A DNA stretch of 64,000 nt from JACPDI01 sp035463475 (GCA_035463475.1 DATHTE010000051.1:124001-188000), one strand, 5' to 3'; shown: positions 43,910 to 55,978, counted from the stretch's first letter. Translations and numbers: made by a program. Notes: generated by a model not told the origin, from the sequence alone.

Positions 43910-44896
43910 GTGAGCGAAGGAGATACAGAAATCCCGACCGCCGCCCCCCGCAAGATCACCGTTCCCGAGGACGGGATGGAATCCCTCGTCGGCCCCCTCG
44001 ACGAGAACCTCAGGAAAATCGAAGCCACCTTCAGCGTCCGCCTGCGAACCGACGGCAACGACGTGCTCGTCGACGGCGACCCCGACGACGTGGCGAAAGC
44101 CGAGCGCGTGCTGGAGCAGCTCGCGTCGATGATGCGCGACGGTCATCGCATCAGCAGCGCCGATGTGAAGACCGCGACACGCCTGGTCGAGCAGGATGAA
44201 ACCGTGGAGGTGAAGGACGTCATCTCGCGGGAGGCGGCGCTCCAGTCGGGCAAGAAGCAGATCGTCGCGAAGAGCGTCAACCAGAAGAAGTACCTGGACG
44301 CGATCACGCAGTACGACGTGGTGTTCGGCGTCGGGCCCGCAGGCACCGGCAAGACCTACCTCGCGATGGCGCAGGCGGTCGCCGGGCTGCTCGCCAAGAA
44401 GGTGAGCCGCATCATCCTGGCGCGCCCCGCGGTCGAAGCGGGTGAGAAGCTCGGCTTCCTGCCGGGGGATCTGCAGGAGAAGGTGAACCCGTATCTCCGG
44501 CCGCTGTACGACGCGCTGTACGACATGCTCGACGTGGAGCGCGTCGAGCGGCTGATCGAGCGCGGCACCATCGAGATCGCGCCGATTGCGTTCATGCGCG
44601 GCCGGACGCTGAACGATGCCTTCGTGATCCTCGACGAGGCGCAGAACACGACGTCCGAGCAGATGAAGATGTTCCTCACGCGCCTCGGGTTCGGGTCCAA
44701 GGCGGTGATCACCGGCGACATCACGCAGATCGACCTTCCCTCGGGGAGGATGTCGGGGCTCGTGGAAGCGCTCCGCGTGGTGGAGCGAATCGAAGGGATC
44801 GGGATCGTCTTTTTCGACGATCGCGACGTCGTGCGCCACCCGCTGGTGCAGCGCATCGTCAAGGCGTACGAGGCCTTCACGAACGGGAAGTCGTAG
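43910..44896 (+). CDS. PhoH-like ATPase
   Basis: This 328-residue protein starts MSEGDTEIPTAAPRK (GTG at 43910). A KH-like N-terminal segment (NLRKIEATFSVRLRTDGNDVLVDG) precedes the PhoH domain with Walker A FGVGPAGTGKTYLAMA, ILARPAVEAGEKLGFLPGDL, Walker B FVILDEAQNTTSEQMKMFL and TGDITQIDLP. It is an RNA-associated ATPase nearly always followed by ybeY and era, as here; a role in ribosome or rRNA maturation is inferred from that linkage. A TAGAAT -10-like element at 43887-43892 would give a leader of about ten bases. It is the first gene of the ybeY-hlyC-era cluster. Confidence 0.93.
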   Translation: MSEGDTEIPTAAPRKITVPEDGMESLVGPLDENLRKIEATFSVRLRTDGNDVLVDGDPDDVAKAERVLEQLASMMRDGHRISSADVKTATRLVEQDETVEVKDVISREAALQSGKKQIVAKSVNQKKYLDAITQYDVVFGVGPAGTGKTYLAMAQAVAGLLAKKVSRIILARPAVEAGEKLGFLPGDLQEKVNPYLRPLYDALYDMLDVERVERLIERGTIEIAPIAFMRGRTLNDAFVILDEAQNTTSEQMKMFLTRLGFGSKAVITGDITQIDLPSGRMSGLVEALRVVERIEGIGIVFFDDRDVVRHPLVQRIVKAYEAFTNGKS

Positions 44897-44898
44897 CG

Positions 44899-45345
44899 TT
44901 GTCTGATCCGGACAGTCGACTCCGCGTCAGCGTCGTGGACGCCCGCGGACGGAAGGTCCGCGCGCCGGGCCTCGCGGCGTGGCTTGTCCGCGTGGCGCCG
45001 CGCCGAGCTCGCGGCGACCTGTCCGTCGCGCTCGTCACCGACGCCCGCATCCGCGCCCTCAACCGCACCTATCGAAGAAAAGACAAAGCCACGGACGTGC
45101 TCAGCTTTCCCTCCGACACGCCGGGCGTGCTGGGAGACGTCGCCATCGCCCGCCGGATCGCGGCAAAACAGGCCAGAAACGCGGGGCATTCGCTCGCCAC
45201 CGAGCTGCGCGTCCTGGCGCTGCACGGGCTGCTGCACCTGATCGGGTACGATCACGCGCGGGACCGGGGCGAGATGCGGCGCGTCGAGGCGCGGCTCCGG
45301 CGCAAGGGGGGCCTCCGGGAAGGGCTCATCGAGCGCGCGACATGA
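44899..45345 (+). CDS. ybeY: Endoribonuclease YbeY (16S rRNA maturation)
   Basis: This 148-residue metallo-endoribonuclease takes part in 16S rRNA 3' end processing and ribosome quality control. The zinc-binding signature LALHGLLHLIGYDHARDRGE supplies three histidines, and RRKDKATDVLSFPSDTP is the conserved substrate loop. The start is a TTG at 44899, two bases after the phoH stop; no in-frame ATG fits. The C-terminus overlaps the start of the next gene (ATGA). The N-terminus is unusually basic. Confidence 0.93.
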   Translation: MSDPDSRLRVSVVDARGRKVRAPGLAAWLVRVAPRRARGDLSVALVTDARIRALNRTYRRKDKATDVLSFPSDTPGVLGDVAIARRIAAKQARNAGHSLATELRVLALHGLLHLIGYDHARDRGEMRRVEARLRRKGGLREGLIERAT

Positions 45346-46589
45346 TTCCGCTGTTTCTGTTCCTGCTCGCGGTCGGCGCCATCTACGCCGGGACGATCGA
45401 GGCCGCGTTCAGCGCCCTCATGAAACTGTCCCTGCGGCTCGTCGTCGAGCGGGACGCGCGCGATCGGCTGGGCCGGTATCTCGACGAGCCGGTGCGGCTG
45501 TTCCTCCCCGTCCGCCTCCTGCTCGGGATCATCTTCGCCCTGACGACCGTGCTCCTTGCGACGCTCACCGGCGCCCGCACCTGGCAGTCGTTCGCGGGGC
45601 TGCTGGTCGCAATCGCCGCCTTCGTCCTGCTCACCGAGCACTTCATCCCGCTGCTCATCGTCCGGCGCGACCCGGAACGTGTTCTCGAGGTGCTGCTCCC
45701 CTCGTTCGACGCGGTGGCACGCGCCCTGTCTCCGCTGTCGACGGCGCTCGTCAACCTCACGCGCGAGCGCCGCCGCGACGGCGGCGAACACGGCGAGGAA
45801 CCGGGGGGCGAGGCCGCGGCCGCGCAGGAGGCCCCGCAGGAACAGGAGCCCGCGCTGAGCGAGAGCGAGGAGCGGCAGCTGTTGCGCTCGATCGTCGATT
45901 TCGGTGACACGCGCGTGCGCGAGGTCATGACGCCGCGACCCGACATCGTGGCGGTGCCGGCCGATGCGACCGTCGCCGAACTGCGCGAGCTGTTCCGCGA
46001 GCAGGAGTACTCGCGCCTGCCGGTGTTCACGGAGAACCTCGACAACATCGTGGGGGTCGTGTTCGTGAAGGATCTGCTGCACCACGAGGAGGTCGGGCCG
46101 CAGGACTCCATCGCCTCGCTGGTGCGCGCCGCGACGTTCGTGCCCGAGACGAAGCGCGTCGCCGACCTGCTGAAAGAATTCCAGCGCGGCCAGGTCCAGA
46201 TTGCGATCGTCGTTGACGAGTACGGCGGCACCGCCGGGCTCGTCACGCTGGAAGATCTCCTCGAGGAGCTCGTCGGCGAGATTCGCGACGAGTACGACGT
46301 GGAGTCCGAGCCGGTCGTGGACGAGGGGAACGGCGTCTTCACGTTCAGCGCGAAGGTCAGCATCGAGGAGCTGGCCCAGCGCCTGGGCATCCATATCGAG
46401 CCGCAGGGCTTCGAGACCGTCGGCGGGTACCTCCTCACGCTCCTGGGGCGTGTTCCTGCCGTCGGCGAGTCCTTCGAGATCGAGGGGATCGCGGTCGAGG
46501 TCCTGGAGGCCGAGCGCCGGCGGATTCACAAGGTCCGCGTGCGGCGGCTGCCGCAGCCGGAAACGGTGGAAGCCGAAGGGCGGGGCTAG
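45342..46589 (+). CDS. HlyC/CorC-type membrane protein with CBS pair (CNNM/DUF21 family)
   Basis: The 415-residue protein has a DUF21 membrane domain of four helices (MIPLFLFLLAVGAIYAGTIE onwards) and an acidic linker (EEPGGEAAAAQEAPQEQEPA). A CBS-domain pair follows (VREVMTPRPDIVAVPADATV to VVDEYGGTAGLVTLEDLLEE), then a CorC_HlyC domain (VDEGNGVFTFSAKVSIEELA) ending with RRLPQPETVEAEGRG. It is related to magnesium/cobalt efflux proteins; older names link it to hemolysin without evidence. It overlaps ybeY by 4 bases and precedes era by 5, as in many bacteria. Confidence 0.92.
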   Translation: MIPLFLFLLAVGAIYAGTIEAAFSALMKLSLRLVVERDARDRLGRYLDEPVRLFLPVRLLLGIIFALTTVLLATLTGARTWQSFAGLLVAIAAFVLLTEHFIPLLIVRRDPERVLEVLLPSFDAVARALSPLSTALVNLTRERRRDGGEHGEEPGGEAAAAQEAPQEQEPALSESEERQLLRSIVDFGDTRVREVMTPRPDIVAVPADATVAELRELFREQEYSRLPVFTENLDNIVGVVFVKDLLHHEEVGPQDSIASLVRAATFVPETKRVADLLKEFQRGQVQIAIVVDEYGGTAGLVTLEDLLEELVGEIRDEYDVESEPVVDEGNGVFTFSAKVSIEELAQRLGIHIEPQGFETVGGYLLTLLGRVPAVGESFEIEGIAVEVLEAERRRIHKVRVRRLPQPETVEAEGRG

Positions 46590-46594
46590 CCGCA

Positions 46595-47497
46595 ATGCGC
46601 TTCGGGTTCGTGTCCTTCATCGGTCGGCCGAACGCCGGCAAGTCGACGCTCATCAACCGCCTCGTCGGCGAGAAGGTCGCCATCGTCTCCGACAAGCCGC
46701 AGACGACGCGGAACCGCATCCTTGCGGTGAAGAACGCCCCGGACGGTCAGATTGTCTTTCTCGATACGCCAGGGATCCACCGGCCCCTTCATCGCATGAA
46801 CGTCCGGATGGTGGACGCTGCGCTGGAGACCATCCGCGAGGTGGACGTGCTCGGCCTGGTGAAGGACGCCGCCGAGGCGGTCGGCCACGGCGACAGGTTC
46901 GTACTGGACATCGTGAAGAAGTCCAAAACGCCCGCCGTGCTGGTCCTGAACAAGATCGATCTCATCGCCAAGCCGACGCTGCTGCCGCTCATCGACACCT
47001 ACCGCAAGGAACACGAGTTTGCCGACATCGTGCCTGTGTCCGCGGAGACGGGGGACGGCGTCGATGTCCTCGAACGCGCCATCGTCGAGCGCCTGCCGGA
47101 AGGGGAGGCGCTCTACCCGCAGGACTTCCTGACCGACCAGGCGGAGCGGGTCATGGCGGCCGAGATCATCCGCGAAAAGCTGCTGCGCCACACCGGGGAC
47201 GAGTTGCCGTTCACGACCGCCGTCGTCATCGATCGCTTCGAGGAGCCAGACGAGCCCGGCGCGCTCCTGCGCCTGTTCGCCACGATTCTCGTCGAACGTG
47301 AGTCACAGAAGCCCATCGTGATCGGCCGCGCCGGCGGAATGGTCAAACGCATCGGCACCGAGGCCCGCCAGGACCTGGAGCGGCTCTTCGACACCCGTGT
47401 CTTCCTCGACCTCCGCGTCAAGGTGAACGCCGACTGGCGCGAAGACGACCGCCTCCTCGACGAGCTCGGCGTCCCTCGCACAAATCGCAGGCGTTAG
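46595..47497 (+). CDS. era: GTPase Era
   Basis: The 300-residue GTPase functions in 30S subunit assembly and binds the 16S rRNA 3' end. Its G motifs are G1 GRPNAGKSTLINRLVG, switch region DKPQTTRNRILAV, G3 DTPGIHRP, G4 NKIDLI and G5 VSAETGDG. A C-terminal KH domain contains EIIREKLLRHTGDELPF and VIGRAGGMVKRIG. All motifs are intact. It begins 5 bases after the CBS protein stop. A REP-like element lies just after its stop. Confidence 0.96.
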   Translation: MRFGFVSFIGRPNAGKSTLINRLVGEKVAIVSDKPQTTRNRILAVKNAPDGQIVFLDTPGIHRPLHRMNVRMVDAALETIREVDVLGLVKDAAEAVGHGDRFVLDIVKKSKTPAVLVLNKIDLIAKPTLLPLIDTYRKEHEFADIVPVSAETGDGVDVLERAIVERLPEGEALYPQDFLTDQAERVMAAEIIREKLLRHTGDELPFTTAVVIDRFEEPDEPGALLRLFATILVERESQKPIVIGRAGGMVKRIGTEARQDLERLFDTRVFLDLRVKVNADWREDDRLLDELGVPRTNRRR

Positions 47498-47507
47498 GTT
47501 AGGGGCC

Positions 47508-47563
47508 GGGGGAGCAGTCAGTTTTCTGCGGCGCTCACCGGAAAAGTGTGACTGTCCCCCTTT
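47508..47563. repeat. REP-like palindrome, GGGGACAGTCAC type, copy 5
   Basis: GGGGGAGCAGTCAGTTTT (47508-47525) faces AAAAGTGTGACTGTCCCCC (47542-47560) around TCTGCGGCGCTCACCGG. It sits between era and mgtE and interrupts the usual era-recO continuity. A TTTCTTCCC tract follows on the plus strand, so it may terminate the era transcript. Confidence 0.63.
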
Positions 47564-47570
47564 CTTCCCG

Positions 47571-47579
47571 TGCTACATT
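47571..47579 (+). promoter_or_regulatory. Extended -10 promoter of mgtE
   Basis: TGC-TACATT forms an extended -10 element 34 bases before the mgtE ATG; no convincing -35 is present. The same TGCTACATT word occurs in the well-formed promoter at 58704-58732. Confidence 0.45.
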
Positions 47580-47612
47580 TAAGAGTTTTCAGTCACACGA
47601 TCGGACCCTGAC

Positions 47613-48986
47613 ATGGCGGCCCAGCGCAGACTCGAAGTCGTCGTCGATTCCGTGAAGCGCCTGCTGCGCATGGGGGCGACGTCTAACCTCCTGAACCTGC
47701 TCCAGAAACAGTACCCGGCGGATCTGGCGCAGGTGTTCGGCGACCTCACCGAGAAGGAACGCTCCTCTGCCTTCTCGCTGCTCGTGGAGCGCGCTCCGCG
47801 GCTGGCCATGGAGGGCCTCTCCGAGCTGGGCCCCGCGGATGGCGCCAAGCTCCTCGCGGACCACTCGGCCGAGGAGATCGCGCGACTCCTCCAGGAGATC
47901 CCGTCGGACGACGCTGCGGCCATCGTGGACCACCTGCCGGAGGAGCTGTCGGCGGCGGTCCTCGCGCTCATCAAGCCCAAGCCGGGCGGCGGCGTTGGCG
48001 AACTGCTCGAGTACCCCGAGCAGACCGCGGGCCGCATCATGAACCCGAACGTCTTTGCCCTGCGCGAAGACATGACGGTCACCGAAGCGATTGCCGCCCT
48101 GCAGGGCTCGCGTGAAGTGGAGATGGTGTTCTATCTCTACGTCGTCGACGAGCGCCGGCACCTGGTGGGCGTGGTCTCGCTGCGGCGGCTGCTGCTCGTC
48201 GCCCCCGAGACGCCGCTGAAACGGATCATGACGACCGACTTGATCAGCGTCCGTGTGGACACGGACCAGGAGGAGGTCGCGCGCCAGGTCGCGTCCTACA
48301 ACCTCCTCGCGATCCCGGTCGTCGACGAAGAGAACAAGCTGGTCGGCATCATCACCGTGGATGACGTGATCGACGTCATCAAGGACGAGGCGACGGAGGA
48401 CGTCTATCGCCTCGCGGGCGTGCCGGGCGACGATCACGTGCTGACGTCACCGGCCGACTCGCTCCGCAAGCGGCTGCCGTGGCTGGTGGTCAATCTCGTC
48501 ACCGCGTTCGTCGCGGCGTCGGTGGTTGCCGTGTTCCAGGGCACAATCACGCAATGGGTGGCGCTGGCGGTGTTCATGCCGATTGTCGCGGGCATGGGCG
48601 GCAACGCTGCGACGCAGACCCTCACGGTCATCGTCCGCGGGATCGCGATCGGCGAGCTGACATGGGGCAACAGCCGCAAGGCGCTGATGAAAGAAGCGGT
48701 TGTCGGCCTGGGCAACGGCTTCGCCCTCGGCACGATCGCGGCGCTCGGCGCGTGGGCGCTGCAGGGGAACCCCTACCTGGGCATCGTGCTCGCCCTCGCG
48801 ATGATCATCAACATGTTCATCGCCGCCACGGCTGGGACGCTTATCCCGCTCGCCCTGCGCGCGATGAAGATCGACCCCGCGCTCGCCTCGTCGGTATTCA
48901 TCACCACGCTGACCGATGTCTTCGGCTTCTTTTCGTTTCTCGGGCTGGGGACGATCTTCCTGCGCTTCCTGCAGAGACCCGGGTAG
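47613..48986 (+). CDS. mgtE: Magnesium transporter MgtE
   Basis: This 457-residue Mg2+ channel has the MgtE N-domain of helical hairpins (about 1-130: YPADLAQVFGDLTEKERSSA, EEIARLLQEIPSDDAAAIVD). A pair of CBS domains follows (130-260, MNPNVFALREDMTVTEAI and LLAIPVVDEENKLVGIITVD). Five membrane helices follow from LPWLVVNLVTAFVAASVVAV, with the pore segment AVFMPIVAGMGGNAATQTL. Magnesium-sensing gating is a family property. It has its own promoter and is inserted into the phoH-era-recO-glyQS array. corA lies 7 kb away, so two magnesium uptake routes are encoded in the window. Confidence 0.94.
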   Translation: MAAQRRLEVVVDSVKRLLRMGATSNLLNLLQKQYPADLAQVFGDLTEKERSSAFSLLVERAPRLAMEGLSELGPADGAKLLADHSAEEIARLLQEIPSDDAAAIVDHLPEELSAAVLALIKPKPGGGVGELLEYPEQTAGRIMNPNVFALREDMTVTEAIAALQGSREVEMVFYLYVVDERRHLVGVVSLRRLLLVAPETPLKRIMTTDLISVRVDTDQEEVARQVASYNLLAIPVVDEENKLVGIITVDDVIDVIKDEATEDVYRLAGVPGDDHVLTSPADSLRKRLPWLVVNLVTAFVAASVVAVFQGTITQWVALAVFMPIVAGMGGNAATQTLTVIVRGIAIGELTWGNSRKALMKEAVVGLGNGFALGTIAALGAWALQGNPYLGIVLALAMIINMFIAATAGTLIPLALRAMKIDPALASSVFITTLTDVFGFFSFLGLGTIFLRFLQRPG

Positions 48987-49016
48987 GCGGGATAGAATGA
49001 CCCGATCGCTTGAGGG

Positions 49017-49820
49017 ATGGCTGGGGTGACGATCGTCCGGTCGCCCGGGTCCCGAGATGCCGCTGTGCCTGTGTACCGGTCCGAAGCCCTCGTCCTTCGT
49101 ACTTACAAGCTCGGCGAAGCTGATCGGATCGTCGTCTTCTTGACGCGCGATCGCGGCAAGAAGCGCGGCGTGGCGCAGGGGGCGCGGCGACCGCGGTCGC
49201 GTTTCGTGGGCGCGCTCGAGCCCCTGACGCGCGGCGAGATCGCGTATTACGAGCGCGAGAACCGCGAGCTCGTGCGGATCAACTATATGGAGCCGTCGCG
49301 CTCGCCGCTGTCACTCGGGCCGGCCTGCGACGCGACCGCGCTGAGCTGCGTGGGCTACTTTGCCGAACTGATCGACGAATGGGCGCAGGAAGCGGACCCC
49401 AACGAGACGCTCTATCGCCTTGGCGCGTCGGCGCTCGATGCGCTGGCAGCCGGCGCGCCGGTCGAGGCGCTGGCGCGATACTTCGAGTACTGGCTGCTGC
49501 GTCTGCAGGGGGTGTATCCGTCGCTCCAGGCGTGCCCCGACTGCGGCAAGTCGCTGGAGCACGGCGCGGCGGTGGTGCTTCGGGACCGGGTGATGCTGTG
49601 CCGGCGCTGCGCATCGGCGCATCCCGGCGCCTCGGCCGCGCTGTCGGCCGACGCTGTGGGGTTTCTCCGCGCGGCGCGACGGCTGACGCCCGAGGGCGTC
49701 GTCACGGCGGCGCTGCCGGTCCGCGCGGCGCGCGAGCTGGAGCTGGCGCACCGGCGGCTGATTGCCTCGCACCTGGACAAAGAGCTGAAGAGCGCGCGCG
49801 TGCTGCGCGAGCTCAGATGA
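49017..49820 (+). CDS. recO: DNA repair protein RecO
   Basis: The 267-residue recombination mediator is part of RecFOR, helping load RecA at gaps. It has an OB-fold N-terminus (VYRSEALVLRTYKLGEADRI, VAQGARRPRSRFVGALEPLT), a helical centre and a zinc finger CPDCG...CRRCA (about residues 178-203). The C-terminus is rich in Ala/Arg. The ATG at 49017 may not be the true start: a GTG at 49065 (VYRSEALVL) would match the family length better. TAGAAT at 48993-48998 is a possible -10. glyQ follows after 29 bases. Confidence 0.92.
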   Translation: MAGVTIVRSPGSRDAAVPVYRSEALVLRTYKLGEADRIVVFLTRDRGKKRGVAQGARRPRSRFVGALEPLTRGEIAYYERENRELVRINYMEPSRSPLSLGPACDATALSCVGYFAELIDEWAQEADPNETLYRLGASALDALAAGAPVEALARYFEYWLLRLQGVYPSLQACPDCGKSLEHGAAVVLRDRVMLCRRCASAHPGASAALSADAVGFLRAARRLTPEGVVTAALPVRAARELELAHRRLIASHLDKELKSARVLRELR

Positions 49821-49849
49821 CGCGGGGCGCCGCAGGGTACGCGACATAA

Positions 49850-50881
49850 ATGACGCTGCAGGATCTCGTCTTCAAGCTGTCGGAGTTCTGGGCGTCGCGC
49901 GGGTGCCTGCTCCAGCAGCCGCTCGACACCGAGATCGGCGCGGGCACGATGCACCCCGAGACCTTCCTCCGCGTGCTCGGACCCACGCCGTGGAACGTCG
50001 CGTACGTGCAGCCGTCGCGGCGGCCGGCGGACGGCCGCTTCGGCGAAAACCCGAACCGCCTCTTCAAGCACCACCAGTTCCAGGTGATCCTCAAGCCCGC
50101 GCCCGACGAGGTGCAGGCGCTCTACCTGCAAAGCCTCGAGGCGTGCGGCATCGACCTGCGCACGCACGACGTCCGGTTCGAGGAAGACAACTGGGAGTCA
50201 CCCACGCTGGGTGCGTGGGGCATCGGCTGGCAGGTGATGTTCGACGGCCTCGAGATCACGCAGTTCACCTACTTCCAGCAGGCCGGCGGCCTGGACCTCG
50301 CCCCGATCTCGGTGGAGCTCACCTACGGTCTGGAGCGGCTCGCGATGGCGCTCCAGGGCGTCGATGACGTGTACGACCTGCTGTGGGCGCCCGGCGTGAG
50401 GTATCGCGCCGTGCGTCACCGCGACGAGGTCGAGCAGTCGAAGTACGCCTTCGGCCAGGTGGACATGCCTCGCGCCGAGTTCGCCCAGCAGCACCGGAAG
50501 TGGTTCGATGAGTACTTCGCGTTCGGCCAGCGGCTGCTCGCGTCGGGCCTCATCCTGCCCGCGCTCGAGTACTGCCTGAAGTGCTCGCACGCGTTCAACG
50601 TGCTCGATGCGTCCGGCAGCGTCGGCGTCACCGAGCGCGCCGCGTACATCCTCCGTGTGCGCCAGCTCGCGGTGGCGATCGCGAAGGCGTGGGTGGAGCC
50701 AGAGACCAGGGGCCAGGGAACAGAGGCCAGGGGCCAGGGGGCAGAGGTCAGAGGCCAGGTGCCAGAGGTCAGAGGCCAGGCGCCGGAGGCCAGTGACCAG
50801 GTGCTCGAGGACGTGCTCGAGGTGAGAGGTCGGGTACCAGAGGCCAGGAGCGCTCGCGCCCCCGGCGGGGAAACCGAGTGA
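49850..50881 (+). CDS. glyQ: Glycyl-tRNA synthetase alpha subunit, with repeat-encoded tail
   Basis: The catalytic alpha subunit of the bacterial tetrameric GlyRS is normally about 280-300 residues; here it is 343. The core is typical: LQDLVFKLSEFWASRGCLLQ, QPLDTEIGAGTMHPETFLR, PSRRPADGRFGENPNRLFKH, ITQFTYFQQAGGLDLAPISV and ELTYGLERLAM. After ILRVRQLAVAIAKAWVE the protein continues with about 60 residues of RGQ/PEVRG-type repeats (for example PEVRGQAPEASDQ) encoded by a minisatellite-like tract (50700-50860). The tail is probably disordered and dispensable. It is followed by glyS with its own ribosome-binding site. Confidence 0.96.
   Translation: MTLQDLVFKLSEFWASRGCLLQQPLDTEIGAGTMHPETFLRVLGPTPWNVAYVQPSRRPADGRFGENPNRLFKHHQFQVILKPAPDEVQALYLQSLEACGIDLRTHDVRFEEDNWESPTLGAWGIGWQVMFDGLEITQFTYFQQAGGLDLAPISVELTYGLERLAMALQGVDDVYDLLWAPGVRYRAVRHRDEVEQSKYAFGQVDMPRAEFAQQHRKWFDEYFAFGQRLLASGLILPALEYCLKCSHAFNVLDASGSVGVTERAAYILRVRQLAVAIAKAWVEPETRGQGTEARGQGAEVRGQVPEVRGQAPEASDQVLEDVLEVRGRVPEARSARAPGGETE
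50700..50860. repeat. CCAGAGGC/CCAGGGGC minisatellite inside glyQ
   Basis: About ten degenerate copies of a 13-16-base unit (GGCCAGGGG, GTCAGAGGCCAGG and similar) run through the 3' part of glyQ in frame. The composition (almost pure purine plus CC) is unlike the rest of the gene. It looks like an intergenic repeat into which the reading frame has extended. Confidence 0.75.
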
Positions 50882-50921
50882 ATCCTCTGGAGCAGGACCG
50901 CCGATACGTCAGGGAGTAGCA

Positions 50922-53123
50922 GTGGACCGGGAACTACTCGTCGAGATCGGGACCGAGGAGCTGCCGGCCTCGTGGCTGCCCGGTGTGACCCGCCAGCTCA
51001 AGGAACGCACCGACGCGAAGCTCGTCGAGTTCCGCCTGAAGTCCGATCCCGCAGAGACCTTCTCGACGCCGAGGCGCCTGACCGTTAGGGTCGCGCGCGT
51101 GGCGGAGCGGCAGGAGGATCTCGAGGAAGTCATCACGGGTCCGCCGGTGTCCGCCGCGTTCCGGGACGGCGAGCCGACACCGGCCGCCATCGGCTTCGCC
51201 AGGAAGCAGGGTGCGGAGGTCGGTGACCTCATGCGCGTCTCCACGCCGAAGGGGGAATACCTGGCGTACAACCGGCGCGTGCGCGGCCGCGCGGCCGCCG
51301 ACGTGCTTGCCGGCGTAATCACGGGAATCCTCCGCGAAGTCTCCTTCCCGAAACCGATGCGGTGGGACGCCGAGCTCGGCGACGGCAAGGGGGAGTTCCC
51401 CTTCGGCCGTCCGATCCGCTGGCTCCTGTTCCTCTACGGCGGGCGCGTCGTGCCCTACACGATCGGCCGGACCGAGCTCGCGCGCGGGCCGAACGTGCAG
51501 GAGATCGAGTCGGGAGCGCTGACCTACGGGCACCGGTTCCTGGCGACGAGCGGACGTCCGGGGCGCTCGATCAAAGTCCGCAACTTCGACGAGTACAAGG
51601 CGAAGCTCGCCGAACATTTCGTCCTGCTCGATCGAACGGAGCGCCGTGAACGGATCACGCGCGAGCTGGACATGCACGCGCGGCGCCTTGGCGCGCGCGT
51701 CATGCCGATGGGGCAGGCGGAGCTGTTGCAGGAGGTGCCCGACCTCGTCGAATACCCGTCGGTCGTCGCCGGCGCGTTCGACCCGAAGTTCCTCGAGCTT
51801 CCGCCCGAAGTGCTGACGACGACGATGATCCATCATCAGCATTTCTTCCCGGTGGTGAGCGACGAGGGAAAACTGAAGCCGGCCTTCCTCGCTGTGACGA
51901 ATACGGAGCCGCAGGACCGGCGCACGATTGCCACCAACGCGGAGCGCGTTCTTGCCGCCCGCCTGCGGGACGCGAAGTTCTTCTGGGACAGCGACCGGCG
52001 CACGAACCTTGCCGCGCGGCTCGATCGCCTCGACACGCTCCTGTTCCACAAGCAGCTGGGAAGCTACCGCGCGAAGGCGGAGCGGATCTCCTCGCTCGCC
52101 CGATCGATCGCGTCCGATGTCTTCCGGAAACCGGAGCACGCGGAGTTCGCGGCGACCGCCGCCCGCCTGGCGAAGGCCGACCTGACCACCGACATGGTCT
52201 TCGAGTTCCCCGAGCTGCAGGGCGTGATGGGTGGCATCTACGCGCGTGAAGAGGGGCAGCCGGAGCAGATCTGGAAAGCGATTTACTACCACTACCTGCC
52301 GATTGCCGTGGAGCCGGACGCGCCGCCGCGTCGCGCCGATCTGCTCGATGCGGCCATTGCATGGGCCGCGGTGTCGCTGGCGGACAAGCTGGACACGGTT
52401 GTCGGGCTCTTCCGGGCCGGCGAGCGTCCGACGGGCTCGCGGGATCCCTTCGGGATTCGCCGGCAGATGCAGGGGGTCGTGCGGACCCTGATGGATCTGC
52501 CGGAACTAACCGGTTTGCGCATGGAAGTCGGGTTGCAGGGGCTTTGCGAGGCGGCGGGACGTCAGTTCGGCGAGAACGAGGATCCGTGGGGAGACACGTC
52601 CTACTTTGGCGGCTTCGTCCTGGAGCGGACGCGATTCGCGCTCGAGCAGCGCGGCTACCCGATCGAAACGGTCCGCGCGGTGACGCAGCACTGGGACGTC
52701 AGCCCCTTCCGGGCGCGCCGCATCGCCGACGCGCTCCAGGACGTCCGCCGCTCCGAGGACTTCCAGGCGCTCGCGGTGCTCTTCAAACGCGTGAAGAACA
52801 TCGCGCGGGAGCTCGATGCCGAGCCGGCGTCCGCGCGCGCGCTGGATCGCGCGCGGTTGAAGGAGCCGGCCGAGCAGGCGCTCCTCGAACAGCTCGATCG
52901 CGTCCGACCCGCGGCAGCGCTCGCCATCACCGCCGGGGACTACCGCCGCGCGTTCGGCGAGATCGCCGCGCTGCGCCCGGCGGTGGACCGGTTCTTCACG
53001 GAGGTCTTCGTCATGGTGGAGGACGCGGCGCTCAGGCACGCGCGCCTCACGTTGATGGCGGAGCTGCGGGATCTCGTTTTGCAGCTCGCCGATATTTCTG
53101 AAATCGCCCCTCAACCGGAGTAG
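50922..53123 (+). CDS. glyS: Glycyl-tRNA synthetase beta subunit
   Basis: The 733-residue beta subunit supplies tRNA binding for GlyRS. It opens LLVEIGTEELPASWLPGVTR, then has PAAIGFARKQGAEVGDLM, FPKPMRWDAELGDGKGEFPF with GRPIRWLLFLYGGR, and LLQEVPDLVEYPSVVAGAFD. An HD-like central domain (PEVLTTTMIHHQHFFPVVSD, REEGQPEQIWKAIYYHYLPI) and a C-terminal anticodon-binding region (VFVMVEDAALRHARLTLMAE) follow. Length is close to the family norm of about 690-700. It starts with GTG at 50922, with AGGGAG six bases before. ppdK follows after nine bases. Confidence 0.96.
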   Translation: MDRELLVEIGTEELPASWLPGVTRQLKERTDAKLVEFRLKSDPAETFSTPRRLTVRVARVAERQEDLEEVITGPPVSAAFRDGEPTPAAIGFARKQGAEVGDLMRVSTPKGEYLAYNRRVRGRAAADVLAGVITGILREVSFPKPMRWDAELGDGKGEFPFGRPIRWLLFLYGGRVVPYTIGRTELARGPNVQEIESGALTYGHRFLATSGRPGRSIKVRNFDEYKAKLAEHFVLLDRTERRERITRELDMHARRLGARVMPMGQAELLQEVPDLVEYPSVVAGAFDPKFLELPPEVLTTTMIHHQHFFPVVSDEGKLKPAFLAVTNTEPQDRRTIATNAERVLAARLRDAKFFWDSDRRTNLAARLDRLDTLLFHKQLGSYRAKAERISSLARSIASDVFRKPEHAEFAATAARLAKADLTTDMVFEFPELQGVMGGIYAREEGQPEQIWKAIYYHYLPIAVEPDAPPRRADLLDAAIAWAAVSLADKLDTVVGLFRAGERPTGSRDPFGIRRQMQGVVRTLMDLPELTGLRMEVGLQGLCEAAGRQFGENEDPWGDTSYFGGFVLERTRFALEQRGYPIETVRAVTQHWDVSPFRARRIADALQDVRRSEDFQALAVLFKRVKNIARELDAEPASARALDRARLKEPAEQALLEQLDRVRPAAALAITAGDYRRAFGEIAALRPAVDRFFTEVFVMVEDAALRHARLTLMAELRDLVLQLADISEIAPQPE

Positions 53124-53132
53124 CCGATACGT

Positions 53133-55958
<2,826 letters not shown>

Positions 55959-55978
55959 TATCCTTTGACAAGCAGCAG

